DNA of 16,288 nucleotides from Cerrena zonata (Eukaryota; Basidiomycota; Agaricomycetes; Polyporales; Cerrenaceae): the NCBI GenBank assembly GCA_038087015.1, contig JASBNA010000164.1, forward strand, positions 1-16,288, read 5' to 3'. Position numbers and translations under genes: made by a program. Positions within the stretch are counted from its first letter, which is position 1. Every line of letters begins with the position of its first letter. Of this stretch, positions 9,216 through 16,288 are shown piece after piece. The notes beneath the pieces were generated by a model. It had not been told where the DNA came from. It saw only the letters and a list, made by a program, of their open reading frames with translations, and ran no database searches.

Positions 9216-10842
9216 TCACCTGTTCCGTTCAATACGATCTAGAAAATCTTGCTCTGGGCCGTTCATATTTAAGGCCCAGGAACTGTTAAGCGGTGCACCA
9301 ATGTTCCCTAGGATAGAGCTCGCAAAGTGTATACTCAGGCTCTGTCGGCCAGGGTCGGATAGGTTCCCAGTTGATTGATACACAGACCGAAGGTTAATCA
9401 TGAAATTGGAAAGTAGAATCGAGTGAACCCTAGGGAGATATCAAAAGAGGGACATCGTTGGATAGTAGGATAGAAACCTACGCATCCAATAATGTGATGA
9501 AATATGTTGCATGCGGAGCGGTCTAGAAAGTTGCGGTGTGAGTCAGATACCGGACATGGCGAGAATACTGACCGGAGAGCTAGACGCAATAGAGAATATG
9601 TTGAGGAATACTGCAATGACATTCATAGCCAGTAGTCCGCTATGCATACAGTCATTTAGATCGGAGCAGGGATGAAGACGAGTTCAGCTACTGACAGGAA
9701 TTGAAGGAAGCCTATGAGGAATTCTGTCATCAATCACATATCCTAGTTGAAACTGTGGTAAATAAGTACCATTGTGGATAAGTGTCGTTGTCAACCTAGT
9801 TTTCACTTTCGCCTTTTTGCTATCCCTGTATGTACTCAAGGTTGCCACGAGAGTAAAGAACAATACCGTAGCATCAGAGCCCACAGCAATCGATCTTGTG
9901 ACCACTCCCACTATGAATATCTGAGTTAAACCTTATTAACGTTCGACAAAGGATAATGAAACGGACAGCTGTGGGTAGTAAAAATTTAATAGTGAAACCA
10001 AGCATTGGGATTTCGAACGTACTATGGGTATATCGGCTCAACTGAATCAATCCAACACTCATTATGAGCACCCGACGGGACAATAGAGTACGTTGAGGGT
10101 ACGCTAAAATAGTACTGTTGAGATCATCAGTCGATCGTTTACTAATCCTAAATATTCTCAAGACTCACGATGTTGACGGCAGGGGTAAACATACTGAGCA
10201 CGAATACAAGTATCAAAGGATACCACTTGAATTCACATATCACCCATATCCGTAGGCAATCAAATGCTGAAGAGATGTTAATCGAGGTCAACATACGGGA
10301 CATATTATAGGATACTAACCTGCATATGCAAAGAGGCATATGATTGTTATGACATAATAAATTATTCCCGTGGCTTTGCAACTAGTGCGACATGAGAGAA
10401 AGTTTAACTCCCAATATGAGCGCGACAAACCTCTATTGAAATATATAAACATAGAACGACACGGCGAGAAGATGAATTGAGCTTACCGGAACAGACGAGA
10501 ATATAGATTTCCTGATGATGATATTCCAGAATATGGAAAGAGCGGTGCAGTATCTTATCGTGAAGTAGAGGATCTTCACCATGCTGAACTTTCTGCGCCA
10601 GATGTATTCCACTTCTTTGTTAAACGATAGGAGCAAGTCATAAACAGAAAGAGCTGTAGGAATAGTTAGATCTTATAACTTAGATCTAGGGATAGAACTG
10701 ACTCATCGCAGCTCCAAAGAGCAACTGTGCTGTTCTCTCGGCCAACCTATATTCTGTGTCAGCCCATAAGATTGAATCTTGCAGTAACGTTCACATACGC
10801 CTGCTCGATCCGCTCTTCTGGTGTCAAGCCTGAGTCTGCCAT
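9216..10842 (-). CDS. 7TM-1: DUF6533-type seven-transmembrane protein, complete
   Basis: Thirteen exons on the minus strand: 10842-10799, 10746-10703, 10653-10487, 10432-10431, 10381-10320, 10266-10169, 10114-10023, 9968-9967, 9910-9770, 9711-9696, 9639-9573, 9522-9482, 9429-9216. They total 990 nt (329 residues) with introns of 49-58 nt. The N-terminus MADSGLTPEERIEQ is followed by the DUF6533 signature YDLLLSFNKEVEYIWRRK (residues 34-51). About seven hydrophobic segments follow, including SILLSNFMINLR at 262-273 near the C-terminal end. Frame and boundaries are supported by 7TM-2, which aligns exon by exon. Such proteins are very numerous in mushrooms and are predicted membrane proteins of unknown function; a sensory role is often suggested but not shown. 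The stop TGA overlaps a GTGAGC donor, so a longer C-terminus ending at 9094 is possible. Membrane location is inferred from hydrophobicity. Confidence 0.85.
9696..9711 (-). other. 16-nt microexon of 7TM-1
   Basis: This exon, between 58- and 56-nt introns, encodes FLQF plus parts of the flanking Gly and Leu codons, in the loop before the sixth hydrophobic segment. The corresponding 7TM-2 exon has the same length, phase and peptide. Confidence 0.8.
9967..9968 (-). other. Second 2-nt exon (CT) of 7TM-1
   Basis: It lies between introns of 54 nt (10022-9969, GTACGT to CACAG) and 56 nt (9966-9911, GTCCGT to CATAG). The upstream exon ends in phase 2 and the downstream one begins with two leftover bases, so a 2-nt exon is needed. 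It gives Tyr-Leu at residues 170-171. The equivalent in 7TM-2 is CA. Confidence 0.55.
10431..10432 (-). other. 2-nt exon (AG) of 7TM-1
   Basis: It lies between a 54-nt intron (10486-10433, GTAAGC to AATAG) and a 49-nt intron (10430-10382, GTTTGT to ACTAG). The exon before ends in phase 0 and the exon after starts with one leftover base. The two bases restore the frame and form AGT (Ser) before the conserved Cys of SCKA. The same exon occurs in 7TM-2. Confidence 0.65.
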
Positions 10843-10922
10843 AATGAAAATGAGCTGTAGGCGATTTCGGTTATAGTTCGAAGAATATCGTCTCTATCCG
10901 AGGATCGGTATCAGCGGGGAAC

Positions 10923-10929
10923 TTATATA
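10923..10929 (-). promoter_or_regulatory. TATA-like box of 7TM-1
   Basis: TATATAA on the minus strand lies 81 nt upstream of the ATG at 10842. Sequence and distance fit a fungal TATA box and support the chosen start. Confidence 0.4.
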
Positions 10930-12846
10930 CAAGCCTGCTGCGAAAGGCGCAGGATGCTCTCCGAGGGGAAACCCCCGTAGTACCTGTGGCATAATTCGTT
11001 AGTATGTGGGACGAAAGGCTGAAACGGGATGGTTATGCTCTCTCCATTCATCTGTCAGTTACAGGTACACGACCCACGTCACCAGCGAAAGGGGTGAGTT
11101 CTCCGAGTCTGGGCTTGTCGTCGGAAAATGGTGTTACAGTGCGACGTACGAAGATGCAAAACTTCAAGGTTCAAGTCATGAAAGTCATGAGAGCCAAGAT
11201 CATTCATAGGTGAGTTAGTTTGTCTCATCGGAACTATGAATGGCCATGGCAGTGTCTGTAGTACAAACAATGAGAATACTCGGAAAAGGTGGAAGTCAAA
11301 GACGGTCGTGGGCCTATAAACCGAGTTTCATCTGATACGTCCGATCCGATTTGCGGTACCTTGGCTTCTCCTCATGACGGTAAGAATGAGAGGTCCTGGA
11401 TGAGAGTTCGGTATACGAACTTGCAATAAGGTACTCCTGATGTGCACCCTCCATCCATCACACGATGCGAGAACAATGAACTCCCAACGCGAGAGGAGAG
11501 TACCATAGAGGCAATCTTTGACTTCCATGTATCCTGAGAGAATTCAGTGCCTGAATATACAGAGCAGTGTAAAGCGGACGGAAAACAAGTCTACGAAGGG
11601 GATCGTCCGACTCCCTGGCAGATTGCTCGGGAGTTTCCAGATTGAGAACTAGATCGGCGCACTGGAAAAGCTTCGGGATGAAAAATAGATGTTTTTTTTC
11701 TTTTTCGGAAGAGCCATAAACGACTAGCTGGCATCTAACTTGGTGAGATCCAGCTGATCAGGCTAAAGCGATTCAAGTGTTTACATGCACATACCGTATT
11801 GAAGAAAGCCCCGCCACAAGGACTGAATGACATTAGGGCTGTCCGCACACAGGAGCATATGCTACTGCATGGGATGTTTCATCGATTAGTGCGTCGGGAA
11901 ATGATTTATCGATTTGGCGTGACGTGTGAAACCAGGAAACGATTAGAAGTCGAATTCAAGGAATAGATACCCCCGGAAACCGTGACACACCATAATTTGA
12001 CCAGGAGAGTAGATGCTGGGATCGACCATTAGACAACAAGCCGAACGATATCGCGCGACCACATAATCTGCAAGCATCATGAGCAGATGTTGAATATGTG
12101 GAAAAGAAGTTGTCTCGAACTTCAAGCTTCATTGGAAGATCTGATAGAATATGGCGGGAAGTGGTGAGACACCTGGCGAATAGTTTACTAATTATGCATA
12201 TGCAGCACGTTCAAGAAGGTTCATCTAGAAAGGTTTATAACAGTTTAGGATTAAGCTGCATCGACTAGTCAGGCCCACGGAATGACAGAGGATCAATGTA
12301 AATCAATCCTGGGCTCACTTTTCAGCCCTCTATTTCGATTCTCGAGAAGATAGTTGCGACAAGGCAGAATAGAGAAACAAAGTGAGTATACAGTCAAATA
12401 AATTTCAAGGCTCTGTAGTACTTTGGAAAGATAGTCGCTTCTTGTTGCTCAGCAAATGGTACACCGGTAGAAGATATCCCTCGTACTCCGCATTCTTCCG
12501 ATAGCGAGTCACGGAACTACTGGCAAGCATGATGGACAACGGACTTCAGATCTGAATCAATACCTATATTGCCGCTTCCTGAGGAGGAAAAAAGTGAATT
12601 TGTTCGAATGGAAGACATACCGTACATCTAAGCAAATAAGAGGAGCCAGGTTAGGGAGACATAGTAGTGTCTCTACGAGTAAACACGACTGAGTACGTCG
12701 TGCAAGTCGCGACGTGTTCAAGTTCAACTACAGTGGCTGTGTGGCTGAAGTAACTGGAGTTCAATCTCCGCTGATGGCCGTCAAATCGGTGAGTGCTCTA
12801 CCACTACGGGCCCGGGCGCGTACTATATGGCTGAAACAATACAAAC

Positions 12847-12864
12847 CTCTCTCTCTCTCTCTCT
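12847..12864. repeat. (CT)9 microsatellite
   Basis: Nine perfect CT units (GA on the minus strand) in the gene-poor stretch. It is an ordinary simple repeat. Confidence 0.9.
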
Positions 12865-13189
12865 CGTCTGAAAAACTTAAGATTCAAACTACAAGCCAGG
12901 TAATGGTACTCAATATCCCTATATCGATATGAGGCTCCTGATCAGAGAGAATTTATCTTCCAGAGTCTAATAGCGTAAGATCGTGATGAGTGTTAGCTTC
13001 TCCGCGCCAAGTATATCTACACTTGGGAGATCATCGAGAACTTTGTTTTCTTTGAAATTGCAATGTGGTCCGGCTGCAGTAATGGGTGTACCAAAGAAAT
13101 GAGGCGTCCTCGATGTTTCACTCGGAGCAATAAGACGGTGGAGGGCCCCGTCGCTGGCGATGAAATAACACGAGCACCACGCAAGGACT

Positions 13190-13215
13190 ATGTACGAAAC
13201 TCATGTACGAAACTC
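13190..13215. repeat. Perfect 13-bp tandem duplication
   Basis: ATGTACGAAACTC occurs twice back to back with no mismatch. Perfect identity suggests a recent replication-slippage or repair event. The 13-bp unit shifts frame, which would damage a coding exon here. Confidence 0.85.
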
Positions 13216-13572
13216 AGAAACTTTATCGCAAGAAGATCAGCCACTGCTGATGGACGAACAGGGTGCACAACCTTCTTGGTGTATGCAATGTACGGAGAGA
13301 TATGGGCTCTCATCCTCGATAGCCCTTAATACACTGGTACAAAACATGTTTTCCTCTCTTCAGCTTTGCAACGTTGTATTCATTTCTTCTAGGGATCGCA
13401 TGCTTTCTCGTATCTTCTTACACAAAGAGCTTCATACTCCAGTCAGATGGAGTGACCACTTGACCGATAACTATTGAGTTATCGTTCAGCTTCCGTCGAA
13501 CGTTGACCCCGCATGTTACGGGAGAACCAAAGGGGAACACAAGGACAGCTGGCGGCAATAGAAACCTGCGGC

Positions 13573-13578
13573 TATAAG
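13573..13578 (+). promoter_or_regulatory. TATA-like box of the carbonic-anhydrase-like gene
   Basis: TATAAG on the plus strand lies 53 nt upstream of the ATG at 13631. The spacing is typical and supports that start. Confidence 0.35.
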
Positions 13579-13630
13579 ACCTCTCCGACAAAGAGTACAC
13601 TCTCCAGTCAGACTCATTCCTTCAATCGCA

Positions 13631-14433
13631 ATGATCGCTATCCTGCCGAGACCCACAGAGCCCCAGCCATTCCTGCCACCAATCCATAACCCAATACCGA
13701 ATCTGGATACCCAACATTCAACGACTTCTGATATTGTCGTTGAGGACCCTACCTTAGCCAACCCAGTGAGTAAACGTTCTGGATTATTGGCGGTTTACGC
13801 TGCTCTAACTCCCACCGAAAGACCTTGTTAATCGGATGTTGTCATTTCCGCAACATTGAAGTGCCTCTTCAATGCACACACATTCACACTCATAGAACTC
13901 TCGGAAAGTATGTATAAGCTCGTTACGATTTTTGAGTCATTCATATATTAACGTGAGTTTCTAGTATAATCCCAACAGTACCTCGAGATGAGGATGAGAC
14001 TCCCATGCTCGAGTCCAGTTTTGAAGCTCTCTTCGAGCTATTCCTTGATGATCACCGCGGAAATCTGAATGTTGTTGTCGTGGGTCACGAGGATTGTGCT
14101 GTCATCAAACGAGCACATACGGTAGCAAACGCAAAGCCCCGCACTATTAAATCACTCGCCACATGCTACGGGACTCACCCGCCCCCACATCTCGACCATG
14201 TCCTTGGTCCAATCATCCAAGATGCCATTGACAATGGTCGTAACCCCGAAGCCCTCGCTGCAAGCAACGTACAGGCACAAGTGGTAGCTATCTCTAAAGC
14301 AACCGCCCTTCAGCCCACTCCTCGGCCGACGGAGGCTGAGACGGTAAAGTACACGGTTACGATCAAGGGTCTTCTGCTCACAAAAAATGGTATCGTCGAG
14401 CTGAACTCGAAAGTGGTTGATCGATGGTTTTGA
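13631..14433 (+). CDS. Beta-carbonic-anhydrase-like protein with altered CxDxR motif
   Basis: Three exons, 13631-13765, 13822-13907 and 13965-14433, give 229 residues, the usual beta-carbonic anhydrase length. The introns (56 and 57 nt) have GTGAGT and GTATGT donors and branch-like CTAAC and TTAAC. Family features in order are LLIGC (residues 47-51), THRTLGN where family members have HRNxxN, VVVVGHEDC with the His/Cys zinc-ligand pair, ASNVQAQV, and a final strand pattern VTIKGLLLTKNGIVELNSKV. The first zinc-ligand motif, normally CxDSR, reads CCHFR. The Cys and Arg stay but the catalytic Asp is His. Beta-carbonic anhydrases interconvert CO2 and bicarbonate; with Asp lost, activity here is doubtful. 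The first 45 residues are Pro-rich and not recognisable. There is no signal peptide. It sits between the two 7TM genes on the opposite strand. Confidence 0.8.
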
Positions 14434-14837
14434 AAAGATGATCTCTCAGAGGTTCCTGAAGCGGCTTTGTCATTCGTACTACCAGAGTCATTTCTATGCA
14501 AAGTACTCGTAGTAGCTTACGCTCTTCTCTTGTCGTATAACATCAATCCTAATCTGCTGTTTCGTATGCACCCGTGATCGACCCAATTATCGATTTAAAG
14601 CCCTGGACTAATTATGCAAGAGTGATGTATCTGTCCTCGCTTCCGAAAAAAAAACCCTGTCTTTCCGTAACATGTCGCTCTAATTTCGAGGGTCATTTGT
14701 ATGTGATTTTACGTGAAACTCCTTTGGATCTAACCCAAAAACCGACACGTGCTTCAAGCTTCAAGCTTTAAGCTCTGTCGATCTCACACAGAGCAATTAC
14801 TTCGGTAGTGTCATTCGCAGTATTGTCATGCAAAAGG
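14434..14837. other. Convergent spacer with short heptamer repeat
   Basis: This 404-bp space separates the 3' ends of the carbonic-anhydrase-like gene and 7TM-2. It holds a tandem GCTTCAA, GCTTCAA, GCTTTAA repeat at 14751-14771 and an A8 run near 14646-14653. I see no gene. A 65-codon frame at 14574-14771 runs through the repeat and has no support. Confidence 0.6.
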
Positions 14838-16288
14838 CTAACGTTTTGGATCAACATTCACCACCTGTTCTGGATTTTCAAGGAGAAAAACTCGCCTATC
14901 GTCACCGCCCATTGGTAGAGTACTCCCCATGACATTCTGATAATCAACGTCAGCTATCCCAAGGCCGTATGAGTCATTGAGTGGCTCTCCAATATCCCCT
15001 AGTATGCTCGTAGAGGCAAATTCTACAGTAGTCGAGGTGAGTTGACTAGGTTGGGAGATATTTCCGTTCAACGGAGATTTGGATCGAAGATTTATGATAA
15101 AATGGGAGAGCAAAATAGAGTTGATCCTAAATCTTCCTGTTATCATTATGGCATCTCAGACGAAAGGAGAAACATACACATCTTGCACATACAAAAAATA
15201 CGATGCATTCTGGAGAATCTGTCGGGTTGAAGAGTGAGTCCAATTATACTATCGTAGTCGGACGAGCTCGACTTACCAATGAGTCGGATGCAACAGATAA
15301 CTGATCCAGCACCATCGTAGTTATGTTCATGGCTAGTAGTACTCTATAAGAAAATAAGTTGATGTGCTGGTTTCCGATGTTCGAAGACCGTACAGAAATT
15401 GAAGAAATCCTATTTGACATCAATCAAGATTCAGGTATTTTGCTTCCAAAGAACGCCAACATACCATTTTGAACTAAAGCAGTCGTCAGTTGAGTCTTCG
15501 CCTGTATATTTCTGGATTCCTTGTATGTACTGAGAGTGCCCATCAGAGTGAAAACTAAAATCAGAGCATCAGAGCCCACGGCAATCGCTTGCGTAATGAT
15601 AGGTACTGTCGAAGTTGAAGGTCAGAAGTCGCCAAAGTAAAAGATGTAAAATCTGACTGCTGCACACTTTCCATTTAGACACGAGCATGATCTGAAGACA
15701 AAACTATTGACATACTGAACGTATGTTGGCTTATCTCTCCCAACCTGACATCCTTGAAAGGGCCCTGTGGATATGATGTTATACGTGATGGTAGGGGCAC
15801 TGTAGATGTACTGTGAATATCGAGTTAACTCTATGTCACAACTATACATTGTTCAAAATACTTACAATGTTGATCGCCGGAGAAAACATACTGGTCAAAA
15901 ATACAAGGATGAGAGGAGGCCATTTGAATTTGTTGATTACCCAAATACGGAAACAGTCGAAAGCTAGTTGGAATGATGGTCAGCGAGCATCAAAAATCAT
16001 GTAATCGAATCATCCTGACCCGCGTATGAAATCAGACACAGGATGTTGGCGGTGTAGTTAGCGAACAATATAGCTTTGCAACTAGTATCATATGTCAGAT
16101 TTTCAGAAATTGCACGAGTCACGATCTAAATCGGCTAACCTCTATGATGCACTAAGTACAGAGTAAGCAACGGAGAAAAGACATCGACTCACCGTAACAG
16201 ATCGTGCAATATATTGATGGGAAACGACCTGCAACAGCATAGAGATAACAGTGCCATATCGTATCGTGGTGTAAATTATTGTCGTCAT
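14838..16288 (-). CDS. 7TM-2: DUF6533-type seven-transmembrane protein, 5' end cut by window
   Basis: Minus-strand exons seen: beyond 16288-16193, 16141-16140, 16081-16020, 15963-15866, 15810-15716, 15659-15658, 15605-15465, 15409-15394, 15343-15277, 15218-15178, 15126-14838. The visible 909 nt code for 302 residues and a stop. By comparison with 7TM-1 it lacks the first two exons and the start of the third, so the initiating Met is outside. The ATG at the window edge aligns with an internal Met. Shared blocks include TSCKA/PSCKA, AFDCFRIW against AFDCLRIW, AVGSDA, NGFLQFL, SILLSHFIINLR and SILGDIGEPLN. Six internal exons match 7TM-1 in length (62, 98, 141, 16, 67, 41 nt), so the two arose by duplication of an intron-rich ancestor. 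The C-terminal exon is longer and differs after the shared part. It is a predicted membrane protein of unknown function. No stops or frameshifts are seen. Confidence 0.85.
15394..15409 (-). other. 16-nt microexon of 7TM-2
   Basis: It encodes FLQF between 55- and 50-nt introns (donor GTACGG after it). It has the same length, phase and peptide as 9696-9711 in 7TM-1. Confidence 0.8.
15658..15659 (-). other. Second 2-nt exon (CA) of 7TM-2
   Basis: It is flanked by introns of 56 nt (15715-15660, GTATGT to TGCAG) and 52 nt (15657-15606, GTCAGA to GACAG, with CTGAC). It completes a phase-2 codon and starts a phase-1 codon, giving His-Ile. It corresponds to 9967-9968 in 7TM-1. Confidence 0.55.
16140..16141 (-). 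other. 2-nt exon (AG) of 7TM-2
   Basis: It is flanked by introns of 51 nt (16192-16142, GTGAGT to CATAG) and 58 nt (16139-16082, GTTAGC to ACTAG, with a CTGAC branch-like site). It is equivalent in place, phase and sequence to the 7TM-1 exon at 10431-10432. An alternative acceptor at 16127-16126 also keeps frame here but has no counterpart in 7TM-1. Confidence 0.6.

Larger units (their letters stand above)
10843..13630. other. 2.8-kb region without a confident gene
   Basis: It lies between the divergent starts of 7TM-1 and the carbonic-anhydrase-like gene. Frames are short on both strands. The best leads follow. (a) Plus: an ATG exon at 11004-11209 ends in AG/GTGAGT, with a 52-nt intron to 11261; the spliced frame stops soon after and matches no family I know. 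(b) Minus: intron-like signals at 12310-12630, including a possible 7-nt exon at 12621-12627. (c) Plus: two overlapping frames at 13063-13329 and 13166-13477. None shows a recognisable domain. It may be a gene with tiny exons, decayed coding DNA or plain spacer. No transposase, reverse transcriptase or terminal repeats were seen. Confidence 0.4.

Noticed and set aside
11004..11213. 69-codon plus-strand frame with ATG and strong donor as a gene start
   Set aside because: After splicing to 11262 the frame stops within about 20 codons and the product resembles nothing known. It is mentioned in the region entry but not called as a gene.
11328..11528. Minus-strand frame with EFIVLASCDG, similar to a PP2C phosphatase motif
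   Set aside because: The motif has an extra Cys and no other PP2C motif was found on either side; the match is short enough to be chance.
13063..13477. Two overlapping plus-strand frames of 88 and 95 codons
   Set aside because: They occupy different frames over the same DNA, contain the perfect 13-bp duplication, and show no domain. They lie just upstream of the carbonic-anhydrase-like gene and could be its distal 5' flank.
13516..13761. 81-codon Gly-rich minus-strand frame
   Set aside because: It is antisense to exon 1 of the carbonic-anhydrase-like gene, whose frame is supported by two introns and family motifs.
16020..16192. Single intron in 7TM-2 using the acceptor TTTAG at 16126, giving a longer loop with an apparent NLT glycosylation motif
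   Set aside because: It keeps frame in 7TM-2, but 7TM-1 has no equivalent acceptor and its nearest in-phase one (about 10410) has a poor purine-rich end. The 2-nt-exon model fits both copies, gives equal 62-nt exons, and a loop length I expect for the family.

Overview
The window looks like nuclear DNA of a mushroom-type basidiomycete (Agaricomycetes). The protein genes are broken by many introns of about 50-60 nt with GTRNGT-type donors and CTNAC-like branch points. The gene families fit that group: a fungal Nst1 protein, an MDR oxidoreductase and DUF6533-type seven-transmembrane (7TM) proteins. All exon boundaries below were worked out by eye from splice signals, reading phase, family motifs and, for the 7TM genes, comparison of two paralogues in the window.

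Layout: (1) 2-5204, plus strand: NST1, open at the left edge, 7 exons, one GC-AG intron, a large charged coiled-coil region and Gln/His/Pro-rich tails. (2) 5205-6489: non-coding space between convergent 3' ends. (3) 6490-8003, minus: a complete 344-residue zinc-independent MDR (alcohol dehydrogenase/quinone oxidoreductase-like) gene in 9 exons, with a TATA box. (4) 8004-9215: no gene seen. (5) 9216-10842, minus: a complete 7TM gene (7TM-1), 329 residues in 13 exons. (6) 10843-13630: 2.8 kb without a gene I can defend. (7) 13631-14433, plus: a three-exon beta-carbonic-anhydrase-like gene in which the CxDxR motif reads CCHFR. (8) 14434-14837: short convergent spacer. (9) 14838-16288, minus: 7TM-2, a paralogue of 7TM-1, cut by the right edge.

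The most striking observation is in the two 7TM genes. A continuous reading frame needs two exons of only 2 nt each plus one of 16 nt. All three lie at the same positions, in the same phases, and between normal-length introns in both paralogues, although the intron sequences have diverged. Six exons have identical lengths in the two copies. Standard gene finders and short-read aligners would miss 2-nt exons, so automatic models of this family may be wrong at these points.

The genes do not form an obvious pathway. NST1 and the MDR gene look like ordinary housekeeping or metabolic neighbours. From about 5.9 kb rightwards the DNA looks more AT-rich, and the 7TM / carbonic-anhydrase-like / 7TM block resembles a locally duplicated accessory region.
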